The notes under the pieces are model-generated. The model was given only the letters and a program-made list of their open reading frames with translations. It was not told the origin of the DNA and did no database searches. A DNA stretch of 64,000 nt from Streptomyces sp. NBC_01264 (GTDB lineage Bacteria; Actinomycetota; Actinomycetes; Streptomycetales; Streptomycetaceae). The stretch spans positions 2,232,001 to 2,296,000 of the forward strand of contig NZ_JAPEOX010000002.1 in assembly GCF_026340675.1 (NCBI RefSeq), written 5' to 3'. Shown here piece after piece: positions 1-8,624 of this stretch (its first letter is position 1; each line of letters begins with the position of its first letter). Position numbers and translations under genes: made by a program.

Positions 1-703
1 CCGTACGGGCGGCTCCATCCTGGGCGACAAGACCCGCATGGAGCGCCTCTCCGTGGATCCCGCCGCCTTCGTCCGCCCGTCCCCCTCGGCGGGGACGCTG
101 GGCGGGGTCGCGAAGGCCACCCGGGAATCGATCATCGTGATGGAGGCGGCCGGCTACGACGTGGTCCTCGTCGAAACGGTGGGCGTCGGCCAGTCGGAGA
201 CCACGGTCGCCGGCATGGTCGACTCCTTCCTCCTGCTCTCCCTCGCCCGCACGGGCGACGGCCTCCAGGGCATCAAGAAGGGCGTCCTGGAACTGGCCGA
301 CGTCCTGGCCGTCAACAAGGCGGACGGCCCGCACGAGCGCGACGCGAAGTCCGCGGCACGCGAACTGTCCAGCGCCCTGCGCCTGATGCACCCGGCCGAC
401 GCCGCGTGGACCCCGCCGGTCCTGACGTGCAGCGCCCGGGAATCCACGGGCCTGGAGGAGGTCTGGAACCGCCTGGAACAACACCGCCGGCTCCTGGAGG
501 CAGGCGGCCGCCTGGCGTCGAAGCGCGCGGCCCAGCAGGTGGAGTGGACCTGGTCGATGGTCCGCGACGAACTCCTGGAACGCCTCCGCTCGAACCCGGC
601 GGTACGGAACCTGGCCCCGACCCTGGAATCAGCGGTCCGAGCGGGCACCCTGACCCCGACCCTGGCGGCGGACCGCCTGCTGTCGGCTTTCACGGACTCC
701 TGA
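1..703 (+). CDS. meaB: Methylmalonyl-CoA mutase-associated GTPase MeaB, 3' part
   Basis: The reading frame is already open at base 2 and ends in TGA at 703, so about 234 C-terminal residues are present and the 5' end lies outside the window. MeaB is a G3E-family P-loop GTPase that protects and reloads adenosylcobalamin-dependent methylmalonyl-CoA mutase. Visible family features are the ILGDKTRM segment, the switch stretch [11 protein letters not shown], the NKAD guanine-specificity motif and the C-terminal helical region used for dimerisation. The Walker A loop would be upstream of the window. Nothing suggests damage. Family assignment is firm; the physical partner mutase is not visible here. 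Confidence 0.93.
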   Translation, partial: RTGGSILGDKTRMERLSVDPAAFVRPSPSAGTLGGVAKATRESIIVMEAAGYDVVLVETVGVGQSETTVAGMVDSFLLLSLARTGDGLQGIKKGVLELADVLAVNKADGPHERDAKSAARELSSALRLMHPADAAWTPPVLTCSARESTGLEEVWNRLEQHRRLLEAGGRLASKRAAQQVEWTWSMVRDELLERLRSNPAVRNLAPTLESAVRAGTLTPTLAADRLLSAFTDS

Positions 704-769
704 CCCTCCCCGGCGCCGCTATCCAGCCCCGCCGGGGTTTGCGGCGCGGGGTCTGGGGCGGAGCCAGGG

Positions 770-1780
770 TCAGGCGGGGACCAGCACGGATCCACCGCTG
801 GCCAGTACCCGCCGCAGCACCTGAAGCCGATCCTCCGCGTCCCCCTCGGAGAGCAACGCCGCGAGCACCGCGATCCGCGCCTGCGGAGCCCGCAGCGTCC
901 CCGTCGGCACGGCCCCGGCCGCGACCAGGTCCACCGCACCCCCATGGGTGTAGATCTCCGTCACCGGCCCGGCCGCGACCCGCGTGGTCAACGCCACCAG
1001 CACACCGTCCGCGACGGCCGCCTTCACCGCGTCGACGACCTCGGGCGTCGCGTTCCCCGCGCCGGTCCCGACCAGCACGATCCCCCGTGCCCCCGCCGCC
1101 ACCGCGGCGTTCAGCAGCACCGCGTCGCCACTCACGTGGTGCAGTACGACATCCACCCGCGGCGGCCCCGCCGCAGCCTGCGGCATCGCCGGCAACGGCA
1201 ACGGCTCCGGCCGCACCGGCGTCCGCAGCATGGTGACCTTGCCGAATCCGACCTTCCCCAGCAGTTCCTTCGACGGGTCGGCGAACGCGTCCAGCGCCAC
1301 CGCCTGCGCCTTCACGGTGCCCCGGGCCGCGTGCACCCGCCCCGCGAACGTGATCAGGACGCCGAGCCCGCGCGTCTTGGACGCGGTCAGCAGGGCGTCG
1401 TAGAGGTTCCCCGGGCCGTCCCCGTCCGCCGCCCCCATGGGCCGCTGCGAGCCGGTGAACACCACGGATCGCGCGTCACGATGGTGCAGGTCCAGCAGGA
1501 ACGCCGACTCCTCCAGCGTGTCCGTACCGTGCGTGACCACGATCCCGTCCACACCCGGGTCGGCGAGCACCTCGTGCACGGTCCGCAGCAGGGTCAGCTG
1601 GTGCGCGGTGGTCAGCCGAGGGCTGTTGACGCTGAACAGATCGACGACCTCGACGCTCACGCCCTCCGGCAGCGGAGCGGTGGCCATGACCTCCGCCCCG
1701 TCGGCATCGGCCGCGAAACCGGAACCCTGCCAGCGGCTGGCTATCGTCCCGCCCGTACTGATGACGACGATGCGTCCCAT
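770..1780 (-). CDS. Type I L-asparaginase
   Basis: The protein hydrolyses L-asparagine to aspartate and ammonia, presumably in the cytoplasm because no signal peptide is seen. The first catalytic Thr motif STGGTIA is at the N-terminus and the second motif THGTDTLEE lies near residue 90, followed by FTGSQRP, all typical of the bacterial type I family of about 330 residues. I start at ATG 1780 because AGGAAGGG sits 8 bases upstream; a GTG at 1786 would leave only 2 bases. The gene is divergent from an Lrp/AsnC regulator, which suggests local control by asparagine or a related amino acid (inference). Confidence 0.93.
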   Translation of the reverse strand: MGRIVVISTGGTIASRWQGSGFAADADGAEVMATAPLPEGVSVEVVDLFSVNSPRLTTAHQLTLLRTVHEVLADPGVDGIVVTHGTDTLEESAFLLDLHHRDARSVVFTGSQRPMGAADGDGPGNLYDALLTASKTRGLGVLITFAGRVHAARGTVKAQAVALDAFADPSKELLGKVGFGKVTMLRTPVRPEPLPLPAMPQAAAGPPRVDVVLHHVSGDAVLLNAAVAAGARGIVLVGTGAGNATPEVVDAVKAAVADGVLVALTTRVAAGPVTEIYTHGGAVDLVAAGAVPTGTLRAPQARIAVLAALLSEGDAEDRLQVLRRVLASGGSVLVPA

Positions 1781-1898
1781 GACCACGACCCTTCCTGAAC
1801 ACAGCCCGAAACGGCCCGCACAGATTTTCTATAAACGGCAATGGTAGGCCGATCTACGCGCAATGCGATTGCGATTTCCCCTGCCCCTGTAACAAACC
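1781..1898. promoter_or_regulatory. Divergent promoter region, asparaginase / Lrp-AsnC
   Basis: This 118-bp gap carries the 5' signals of both flanking genes and is the only place for their promoters. It is locally AT-richer than the genes, with an ATTTTCTATAAACGGCAATG stretch near 1825. Lrp/AsnC proteins commonly bind between themselves and a divergent target, so an operator is expected here, but I cannot define it from the sequence. Confidence 0.5.
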
Positions 1899-2366
1899 AT
1901 GAGTGATAATTGCGCGATGGACGCGATCGACAGAGAAATCTTGCGCGAGCTCCAGGCGGACGGCCGGCTCAGCAACCAGGAGCTGGCCCAGCGCGTGGGC
2001 CTCACCCCTTCCCCCTGCATGCGCAGGGTCCGCCAGCTCGAAGAGGAAGGGATCATCCAGGGCTACCGCGCGGTGATCTCCCCCGAGGCCGTGGGCCGCG
2101 GCTTCGAGGTCCTGGTCTCCGTGGAGGTCCGCCGCGACCGCGAGGCGGTGGAAGCCTTCGAAGCCGCCCTCCAGGACATCCCCGACGTCATCGAGGCCTA
2201 CCGCCTCTTCGGCAGCCCCGGCTGCCTCCTGCGCATCGCGGTGGCCGACCTCCGCGCGTACGAACGCCTCTGGATCGAGCAGCTCACGGCCCTCTCGGGC
2301 GTCACGGAGGTCAACTCCCAGATCATCATGAAGCGCATCAAGGAACCGACGGGCCTGCCGGTGTAG
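1899..2366 (+). CDS. Lrp/AsnC family transcriptional regulator
   Basis: A 155-residue regulator of standard family length. The N-terminal winged HTH reads MDAIDREILRELQADGRLS, then QELAQRVGLTPSPCMRRVRQLEEEGII, the classic AsnC-type DNA-binding pattern. The rest is the RAM ligand-binding and oligomerisation domain ending in VNSQIIMKRIKEPTGLPV. ATG 1899 adds six residues before a second in-frame ATG at 1917, which matches the usual family start better, so the first six residues are doubtful. Divergent position suggests it senses an amino acid and controls the asparaginase gene (inference). Confidence 0.9.
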   Translation: MSDNCAMDAIDREILRELQADGRLSNQELAQRVGLTPSPCMRRVRQLEEEGIIQGYRAVISPEAVGRGFEVLVSVEVRRDREAVEAFEAALQDIPDVIEAYRLFGSPGCLLRIAVADLRAYERLWIEQLTALSGVTEVNSQIIMKRIKEPTGLPV

Positions 2367-2375
2367 CCGCCAGTG

Positions 2376-2418
2376 CGACGGCCGGGACGGGGCCCTGGGG
2401 CCCCGTCCCGGCCGTCGC
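2376..2418. terminator. Bidirectional hairpin between convergent genes
   Basis: An 18-base stem (gcgacggccgggacgggg pairing with its exact complement) around a short ccctgg loop lies 10 bases after the regulator stop and 7 bases before the stop of the convergent gene. It is the obvious shared transcription stop. Confidence 0.85.
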
Positions 2419-2424
2419 GTGCGC

Positions 2425-4674
2425 TCAGCCCTCTTCGGGCTCGTCCTGCTTGTAGTCGCCCTCGTGGTTCGCGATCACCTTCAGGATGTGGAGCGAGGTT
2501 TCGCGCAGCTCGGCCCAGTTGTCCTGCATGCCGAACACCGGGGGCAGCGTCACGCCCTCCCCCAGCCTTTCCAGCAGGTCGAGGTGGGTCTTGGCGTCGC
2601 TCAGGAGGTTCTTGAACACGCGGCGCACGTCTGAAATGTCCCGCGGGGGCTCCGGCACCCCGGCCCCGCCTCCCGAACCGCCGGACCCCTGCTCATCGTG
2701 GCCGTCGTCGTCCCCGTCGCCCTCGCCTTCGTCCTCCCCTTCGTCGCCGTCCTCGTCATCGTCGTCGTCTTCCTGGGTTCCGAGGACCAGCGCGGCCCGC
2801 TCCTGGTCGGAAGCGACGACGACGTCCCATTCCAGCAGCAGGACGGGCTCGCCGTCCTCCCGCAGCACACGGTCCTCCGCCTCCAGGTCGACCGCCAGGT
2901 GCTGGTACTCGGCGTCGGATGCGGCGTGCGGATCACCAGGCAGGCCCTGCGCCTGCTTCGTCCCCGAGTTCCGTGGCAGCCGGCCGTCCTCGAAGCGCTG
3001 GGCAGCCAAGGCCAGCGTCCAGAGGCCCAGCGCGTTGTCCGCCTGGGCCAGCCCCTCGATGACCTTGTACACGTCGGCACGGAAGGGAACCTTTCCGGGC
3101 ACCCTGTACAGACCGACCGACGAACCCACGTTCCGGGTGAGGATCTTGTCGGCGATCAGAGCGGTGCCGCCGGCCAGCGCGAGCGTCAGCCGGGCGTTCT
3201 GGTTCCCGCCGAGCGCAGGCTCCACCAGCGTCGTGAAGTCGTCGGTCACTATGGGGGCCCAGCCGTCGGCGAGGACCTCCTTGAAGAGGACACCACCGTT
3301 GGACCACGCGTTGCGGGCTTGCTGCGCGGCGGCCTTCTTGGTGGACCGCCACGGATGGTCGACGATCGGGCCGAGCAGGCTCGCGTACCCCTTGTCCGTC
3401 ATCCGGCGCTCGCCCTTGATCTCCTTGGCACGGTTCCGCAGTTCGTCGGAGATGGCCGGCCGCGTCAGGGTGTGCAGCAGCCGCACGGCACGCCACAGGC
3501 CCGTACCCGGGATCTGCGGGTCCTTGTACACCTCGGAGACCTCCGAGGCCTTCCTCCGTCCGACGGCCAGTTCGTAGACCGGTTCGAGACCGTCCTGTTT
3601 CCGGCTCAGGAGGACGCGCTTGAGGGCCCGGCTGACGACCTCGACGTTCTGCGCGGAGCTGTCCCACGGCTTGAACTCCACGTGTACGGAGGCCAGGATC
3701 GAGCGCAGCGCGTCGTCGAACACCTCCTCGGCGTTGAGCGAGTCCTCCCGGTCGTGGGACCGCACGCCGACCGTGACGTGCGCGGGCACGACGTAGGACT
3801 GCGCGATCCGGATCGCCGCCAGGGGCGGTGCCTCGTCCACGGCCACGGAGGCGATCGCCTTGGTGAACAGCGTCCGCTGGGTCTTGCGCCAGTTCTCCCG
3901 GGCCAGCGCCATCCGCTGGGTCAACGGCTTGACCGGGTCGTTCGCGGACGGCCGCTGCTCGGCCACGAGCACGTCGGCCGCCAGCTTCCCCACGTCCTCG
4001 GGGTCGTGGTCCGACCCCGCGAACACGTTCCACGCGCTGGCCAGCCGGGTGATCCCGTCCCGGGCGATCAGGCCGTAGACCGGGTCGGAGCCGTCCTCGA
4101 ACTCGTAGACCACCGGGTGCACGATCAGCGCGCGGGTGACCCGGCGGGCGAGGATCGACTCGGCGTAGGAGTTCTTGTAGAGGGTGGCCGAGATGGTCTG
4201 CTGTACGTGCTTCCTCAGGTGCGCGGGGCTGTCGTACAGGTACCGGAGGATCGCCTGCGGCTTCCCGTCCTCGGCGACCCCACCGACCCGGGGGTCCTCG
4301 ACCCCGAGCAGTTCCTGGCCGGTGCGCGGCTGGATGGCGGGGAAGATCTCCGACAGCCAGAGCCTGGAGTGCACGGACCGCAGGGTGGCCCCGTCCACGT
4401 GCTCCTCGAGGAGCAGGCCGGCGCGGGCGTCCTGCGACTCGCGCAGTTGCAGGGCCACCGTCTCCGGCGTGACGGCCCCGCGGGCCACGGCGTGCCAGGC
4501 GTCCTCGGGCAGCGAGACCAGGGAGCTGTTCACGCCCGCCTTGACCAGCTTGCTCCTGTCGTCCATGGCGGAGGGCTCGGGGAGCTCGCGGTCGACGGTG
4601 GACACTTCGACCTGCTCTTTGCCCCAGTCGACGATGATCGGCGAGGCCGGAGGGTTGGGTGGGGACGCGGGCAT
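2425..4674 (-). CDS. Hypothetical protein with acidic low-complexity segment
   Basis: A 749-residue protein I do not recognise. RBS AAGAGGAG lies just upstream of ATG 4674. Around residues 175-220 the text RALIVHPVVYEFEDG..PVYGLIARDGITRLASAW looks weakly like the nuclease-fold signature of ParB-type proteins (position of the DG..R..A pattern), but the similarity is not enough to assign function. Near residues 635-660 there is a run of Asp/Glu followed by Gly/Ser and Pro linkers, then a helical C-terminus (FKNLLSDAKTHLDLLERL). No membrane segment or signal peptide is visible. It follows a DUF3800-like gene on the same strand, separated by 135 bp that include a hairpin. Confidence 0.7.
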   Translation of the reverse strand: MPASPPNPPASPIIVDWGKEQVEVSTVDRELPEPSAMDDRSKLVKAGVNSSLVSLPEDAWHAVARGAVTPETVALQLRESQDARAGLLLEEHVDGATLRSVHSRLWLSEIFPAIQPRTGQELLGVEDPRVGGVAEDGKPQAILRYLYDSPAHLRKHVQQTISATLYKNSYAESILARRVTRALIVHPVVYEFEDGSDPVYGLIARDGITRLASAWNVFAGSDHDPEDVGKLAADVLVAEQRPSANDPVKPLTQRMALARENWRKTQRTLFTKAIASVAVDEAPPLAAIRIAQSYVVPAHVTVGVRSHDREDSLNAEEVFDDALRSILASVHVEFKPWDSSAQNVEVVSRALKRVLLSRKQDGLEPVYELAVGRRKASEVSEVYKDPQIPGTGLWRAVRLLHTLTRPAISDELRNRAKEIKGERRMTDKGYASLLGPIVDHPWRSTKKAAAQQARNAWSNGGVLFKEVLADGWAPIVTDDFTTLVEPALGGNQNARLTLALAGGTALIADKILTRNVGSSVGLYRVPGKVPFRADVYKVIEGLAQADNALGLWTLALAAQRFEDGRLPRNSGTKQAQGLPGDPHAASDAEYQHLAVDLEAEDRVLREDGEPVLLLEWDVVVASDQERAALVLGTQEDDDDDEDGDEGEDEGEGDGDDDGHDEQGSGGSGGGAGVPEPPRDISDVRRVFKNLLSDAKTHLDLLERLGEGVTLPPVFGMQDNWAELRETSLHILKVIANHEGDYKQDEPEEG

Positions 4675-4760
4675 GGAGCCACTCCTCTTGTCAGGTCGGT
4701 ATGGGAGACTGGAAACGCGGTTCTGGTCCCGCCTCGTGCGGGCTCCCAGGTCCTGCCCGG

Positions 4761-4787
4761 CTGGGCCCCGGATCCGTCCGGGGCCCA
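4761..4787. terminator. Hairpin between two minus-strand genes
   Basis: Perfect inverted repeat ctgggccccgga / tccggggcccag with a 3-base loop, 23 bases downstream of the DUF3800-like stop. It probably ends that transcript, so the 749-residue gene should have its own promoter in the remaining 85 bp. Confidence 0.65.
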
Positions 4788-4809
4788 GCCCCTTTCGCTG
4801 TCGCGCCGC

Positions 4810-5499
4810 TCAGCGGGCGCGGGGCCCGTCGGCGTCCGGGAACGTCTCGGCGAACCAGTGCCACATGAACCTGCGGGACTCCCGCTTGGCGACGGCCTGG
4901 TAGGCCGCGTACGCCAGGAAGTCAGCGGCCTGCAGCAGGGCGCGGGTGCGGGCGGGCTCGAACACCGGGTCGCCGGTGAGGTACCGGCCCTTGGGGGAGA
5001 GCGTCCGGTGAGCCTCCCGGAGCGCGGCCTCCCTCCCGTCGCCGTCCACGATCAGCCGGCCGTACGTGGCGTCCTCGGCCAGCTCGGCGTTCAGGTCGTG
5101 GGCGAGGGCCGCGAACAGCGCGGGGCGGTCCCGCGCGTAGTCGTTCGTCTCGCGGTAGACGACGCGGACCCGGACGCCGGGAAACAGGGCGATGACACGG
5201 AGCCCCCGGAGGATGACCTCCTGCATGTGCCGCCGGTGGAAGACGGGGCTGCTGCTCCGAGACCAGCGGAACTGACCGCGGGGTCCGGCGAGTTCGACGG
5301 CGTGCAGGGGGACCGAGGCCGGGATCAGGAGGTGGGGGTCCGCTGCGAGTTCCTCGCGGAACTCCCACCAGAGCCGCTCGGCGGCGGGGCGGTGGGGATG
5401 GTCGATCCCTAACGCGGCGAAGTGGATGCTCGTGGAGCCGTCACCGCCGTCGTCGACCTCGTAGTCGCGGTGGGGCGCGGCGCCGTTCTCAGGAGACAC
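4810..5499 (-). CDS. DUF3800-like protein
   Basis: 229 residues, GTG start at 5499. The architecture suggests the DUF3800 family, a predicted RNase H-like fold often found in accessory and phage-related regions: an acidic N-terminal strand segment, a central VIALFPGVRVRVVYRETNDYARDRPALFAAL block, DLNAELAEDATYGRLIVDGDGREAAL and the terminal LLQAADFLAYAAYQAVAKRESRR, where the conserved Asp of the usual LQLADFLAG motif is kept. The canonical YVDESG opening is absent, so assignment is tentative. Function is unknown. It lies upstream of the unknown 749-residue gene on the same strand. Confidence 0.55.
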   Translation of the reverse strand: MSPENGAAPHRDYEVDDGGDGSTSIHFAALGIDHPHRPAAERLWWEFREELAADPHLLIPASVPLHAVELAGPRGQFRWSRSSSPVFHRRHMQEVILRGLRVIALFPGVRVRVVYRETNDYARDRPALFAALAHDLNAELAEDATYGRLIVDGDGREAALREAHRTLSPKGRYLTGDPVFEPARTRALLQAADFLAYAAYQAVAKRESRRFMWHWFAETFPDADGPRAR

Positions 5500-5913
5500 G
5501 GGGAATCAACTCCGCAGGCACACGAAGGCTGGTCCGGACGCCATTGCCGGGGCCTGTCCGCACCGCCTCCGGGGAGGGGTACGGGCGCGGGGTGCGTACT
5601 ACCGCGCGGCGGGCCGGTCGACTCCGCCGGCGCCGGTTGCCGCACGGCCCGGGATCAGACCTCATGGGAGGTACCACCCGGACTAGCCGCCGCCCTCGAA
5701 CCGTCAACCACCGGGTTCTCAGGGCCTCCAGGAACATTCCCGGAGCCACACGTCACAGCAGTGCCTCGCACCACGCTGGAATCAACGATACCGGCGAGAA
5801 TCCCACCGCGGGAAAATAAATCCTTTATTCCTACCCGGAGTTGATGATCGGCACACCCCGCACGCCGGATCGCCACTCCTGCCGCGCGGCGCGCGTTGAC
5901 CCTGCACCGAGTA
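5500..5913. other. Non-coding stretch before the siderophore locus
   Basis: About 410 bp without a convincing gene. The left half is GC-rich. The right half (5745-5850) is AT-richer, including GGGAAAATAAATCCTTTATTCC, and may contain the promoter of the DUF3800-like gene or an old junction. I see no RNA gene or repeat. Confidence 0.5.
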
Positions 5914-5932
5914 TTCGGTTAGGCTTACCTAA
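5914..5932 (+). promoter_or_regulatory. Iron box for amidohydrolase-PPTase operon
   Basis: TTCGGTTAGGCTTACCTAA matches the DmdR1/DtxR consensus TTAGGTTAGGCTCACCTAA at 16-17 of 19 positions, with a perfect TTAGGC..ACCTAA dyad. It is 77 bp upstream of the chosen start at 6010, the expected distance for iron-dependent repression. Confidence 0.88.
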
Positions 5933-6009
5933 GTCGGATGGCTGTCGACGGCGCGCGTCCCGTACCCCGCCGTGGCGGTCCGACCGTTCCTGTGACGGAT
6001 GGACTACCC

Positions 6010-7593
6010 ATGCTGCATACGAGGCTGACGAACGCGAACATCCTCACCATGGACCCGGACCGTCCCTTCGCCCGGGAGCTGGGGATCTGGCGGGGGCGGA
6101 TCGTGGGGCTCGACGAGGACGTCGCCTCGCTCCCCGCCCGGGAGGTCGTGGATCTGCAGGGGGCCACCGTGCTGCCCGGGTTCATCGACAGCCATGTGCA
6201 CCTGGCCTGGACCGGGCTGAAGCAGAGCACCCCGAGCGTCGCCCCGTGCCGGCGGGTCGAGGACGTGCTGGCGGTGGTGGCCGAGGCCGTGGCGCGGTCA
6301 GCGGGCCCGGACGGATCCTGGGTCGATGTCATGGGGTACGACCAGCGGGCCCTCGGGCGGCATCTGACCGCCGCCGAGCTGGACACGGTCAGCCGCGGGC
6401 GCAGGGTGTTCCTGATGCACGACTCGGGGCACGGGTGCGTGGTGAACAGTGCGGTGTTGGGGCTGCTGCCCGCCGGCGTCCCGCACCAGGACGGCTTTCT
6501 GGCCGAGGGGGCCATGACCGCCGCGCGGCGCCTCCGGCTGCCGTACGGGCAGGGCGAGATCGCCGATGCCGTCGAGCGTGCGGCCCGGACCTGCCTCGCC
6601 GAGGGCGTGACGGCCGTCGCGGAGGCGGGCATCGGGGGCGGGCTGCTCGGGCACAGCCCGGTGGAGCTCGGCGCCTACCAGTTGCTGCGGGAGCAGGGGA
6701 GGCTGCCCCTGCGGGTGCAGCTCATGCCCGCCGGCGACGTACTGCGGCCGCGCGAGGCGCACCTCGAGGACGGCATCCCCCGGGCCCTGGACCTGGGCAT
6801 GCGCACCGGGTTCGGCGACGACTGGCTGTCGCTGGGCGCGCTCAAGATCTACACCGACGGCGGGATGATGGCCCGTACGGCCGCGCTCACGGCCCCATAC
6901 GCGGGTACGGACCACACCGGGCAGCTCCAGGACGACCCCGAGCGCCTCACCCGGTTGATCGTCGACGGCCACCTCGGCGGCTGGCAGCTCGCCGTCCACG
7001 CCATCGGGGACCGCGCGGCCGACCTCGCGCTCGGCGCGCTGGAGGAGGCGCAGCGGCTGCGGCCCCGGCCGGACGCGCGGCACCGGATCGAGCACGCCGG
7101 GCTGATCCGCCCCGACCAGCTCCCGCGCTTCGCGCGCCTGGGCGTCAGCGCGGTCGTCCAGCCGGCCTTCCTGCACTCCTTCGGGGACGACTACGCGGAC
7201 GTGATGGGCGAGGAGCGGGCTCCCTGGATGTACCGGGGGCGCGGGTTCCTGGACCACGGGGTGACCCTCGTGGGGAGTTCCGACCGGCCCGTCACCGACG
7301 GGGCCCCGCTCCGGGCGGTCCAGTTCATGGTCGAGCGCGCCTCCGCCTCCGGGCGGCCGGTCGGGCCGGACGAGGCGGTCACCGTCGAGGAGGCGCTGCG
7401 CGCCTACACGGTCGCCGGTGCGTACGCCTGCCGGTGGGACGACAGCGCCGGCAGCCTCACCCCGGGCAAGCGCGCCGATCTGGTGGTCCTGGGTGACGAT
7501 CCGCGGTCCGTCGATCCCTCCCGGATCGCCGGCATCGAGGTCGTGGCGACATTGGTCGACGGAAACGAAGCGACGGACAAAGGAAAGCTGTGA
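6010..7593 (+). CDS. YtcJ-like metal-dependent amidohydrolase
   Basis: A 527-residue member of the amidohydrolase superfamily (amidohydrolase_3/YtcJ group). Metal-site motifs are visible: GFIDSHVHLAW (HxH) near residue 57, the AVHAIGDRAAD strand, the RIEHAG strand and the GSSDRPV Asp motif, then PGKRADLVVLGDDP typical of the C-terminal beta sandwich. The frame is open to 5938, but that ATG almost touches the iron box, so I start at ATG 6010 behind GGATGGA. It is coupled by a GTGA overlap to the next gene. Substrate is unknown. Being iron-regulated with siderophore genes, it could act on an N-acyl or N-formyl intermediate (speculation). Confidence 0.85.
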   Translation: MLHTRLTNANILTMDPDRPFARELGIWRGRIVGLDEDVASLPAREVVDLQGATVLPGFIDSHVHLAWTGLKQSTPSVAPCRRVEDVLAVVAEAVARSAGPDGSWVDVMGYDQRALGRHLTAAELDTVSRGRRVFLMHDSGHGCVVNSAVLGLLPAGVPHQDGFLAEGAMTAARRLRLPYGQGEIADAVERAARTCLAEGVTAVAEAGIGGGLLGHSPVELGAYQLLREQGRLPLRVQLMPAGDVLRPREAHLEDGIPRALDLGMRTGFGDDWLSLGALKIYTDGGMMARTAALTAPYAGTDHTGQLQDDPERLTRLIVDGHLGGWQLAVHAIGDRAADLALGALEEAQRLRPRPDARHRIEHAGLIRPDQLPRFARLGVSAVVQPAFLHSFGDDYADVMGEERAPWMYRGRGFLDHGVTLVGSSDRPVTDGAPLRAVQFMVERASASGRPVGPDEAVTVEEALRAYTVAGAYACRWDDSAGSLTPGKRADLVVLGDDPRSVDPSRIAGIEVVATLVDGNEATDKGKL

Positions 7594-7820
7594 GCAGTCA
7601 GGTGAACGTCCTGGAACGGTTCTCCCCGCTGTGGGAGGTGCCCGAGATGCCGCCGCGCTGGGTGATCTGGCACGCGGGTGCGGGTGACTCCTTCGTCTTC
7701 GACCGGGAGTTCAACATGCCCGTCGACGTGGACGACACGCTCCTCGGGGAGGTCCTGTGCCGGATGCGCGAGGTCGGGGCCCCCGAGGGTGACGACTATC
7801 CCGGCCGCCCGTGCGGATGA
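7590..7820 (+). CDS. Small conserved-looking protein of unknown function (76 aa)
   Basis: GTG 7590 overlaps the amidohydrolase stop (GTGA) and the TGA overlaps the PPTase ATG (ATGA at 7817), so it is translationally coupled on both sides and almost certainly expressed. The sequence has a WEVPEMPPRWVIWHAGAGDSF opening and an acidic VDVDDTLLGEVLCRMREVG helix. It is not MbtH-like (no NPFDD or SLWP motifs) and not a carrier protein (no LGxDS serine). I do not recognise it. Position between an amidohydrolase and a PPTase suggests an accessory or scaffold role, unproven. Confidence 0.75.
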   Translation: MSSQVNVLERFSPLWEVPEMPPRWVIWHAGAGDSFVFDREFNMPVDVDDTLLGEVLCRMREVGAPEGDDYPGRPCG

Positions 7821-8542
7821 CGGCCGCCGCGGCGGACCGGGCGGCGGGCACCGACGCACCGGCGCCGCCCTGGCTCACCTCTCCCGGACCGGGGCTGTGG
7901 GCCGCGCGCGTGAGCCTGTACGCGGATCGGGCGCGGGAGTCGGAGGGGATGCTCGACGACGCCGAGCGGGCCCGGCTCCAGGGGCTCCGGCGCGCGGGCG
8001 ACCGCGACCAGTACCGGGTCGCCCACGTCGTGCTGCGGCAGTTGCTGGGCGAGCGGCTCGGCGTGGATCCGGCGCGGGTGCGCTTCTTCCGCGAGCGGTG
8101 CCCCGGCTGCGGCGGGCCGCACGGCCGCCCGGCGGTGGTCGGCGTACCGCTGCACTTCTCGCTGTCCCACGCGGGGGACGCCGTACTGATGGCCTTCGCG
8201 GACGGCCCGGTCGGCGTCGACGTCGAGCGGCGTCCGGCCCCGGCGGTGGCGGCCCAGGTCGCCTCCGAACTGGCGGAGGTCCTCCATCCGGCCGAGCGCG
8301 CCGAGCTGTCGGCGCTGCCGGCCGGCGAGCGCCCCGCCGCGGTGGCCCGCTGCTGGTCGCGGAAGGAGGCCTACCTCAAGGGAGTCGGGATCGGCCTCGG
8401 CGGGAACCCGGCCCTGACGTACGTGGGGACCGGCGCGGCCCCCTCGGCTCCGCCGGGATGGGCCGTCGCCGATGTGCCCGCTTTCCCCGGATACGTTGCG
8501 GCTCGCGCCGTCCGTACGGGGCAACTTGGCCCCGATGCTTAG
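7817..8542 (+). CDS. Sfp-type 4'-phosphopantetheinyl transferase
   Basis: About 241 residues, the size of Sfp/EntD-type enzymes that move phosphopantetheine from CoA to the serine of carrier domains. Diagnostic motifs are GVDVERR (Mg-binding Asp/Glu) and WSRKEAYLKGVGIGL, with VPLHFSLSHAGDAVL upstream. I start at ATG 7817, which overlaps the preceding stop as ATGA; GTG 7811 in the same frame is possible. Behind an iron box in the siderophore locus, it is the natural activator of the three T domains of the large NRPS. Its stop overlaps the next iron box. Confidence 0.93.
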   Translation: MTAAAADRAAGTDAPAPPWLTSPGPGLWAARVSLYADRARESEGMLDDAERARLQGLRRAGDRDQYRVAHVVLRQLLGERLGVDPARVRFFRERCPGCGGPHGRPAVVGVPLHFSLSHAGDAVLMAFADGPVGVDVERRPAPAVAAQVASELAEVLHPAERAELSALPAGERPAAVARCWSRKEAYLKGVGIGLGGNPALTYVGTGAAPSAPPGWAVADVPAFPGYVAARAVRTGQLGPDA

Positions 8543-8557
8543 GTAAGACTACCTTTA
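8539..8557 (+). promoter_or_regulatory. Iron box before the GNAT acetyltransferase
   Basis: TTAGGTAAGACTACCTTTA agrees with the iron-box consensus at about 13 of 19 positions, with the left half TTAGGT intact and a weaker right half. It starts inside the PPTase stop codon and is 68 bp upstream of TTG 8625. Weaker than the other boxes. Confidence 0.65.
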
Positions 8558-8624
8558 CTTCGATCGTTCCGCCGGGAGGCCCCGCCCCCGCACCCGCACA
8601 CGGCGGAACCGAGGAAGGAACACC

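Noticed and set aside
2698..5412. 900-codon open frame on the plus strand opposite the acidic protein
   Set aside because: No ribosome site, no family features, and it spans two opposite-strand genes and a terminator.
5938..6009. Upstream ATG start for the amidohydrolase
   Set aside because: It lies 5 bases from the iron box, leaving no room for a promoter and ribosome site; the extra residues are not family-like.
7590..7820. Small protein as a second MbtH
   Set aside because: None of the MbtH motifs (NPFDD, SLWP, two Trp) is present; the true MbtH is at 14202-14414.
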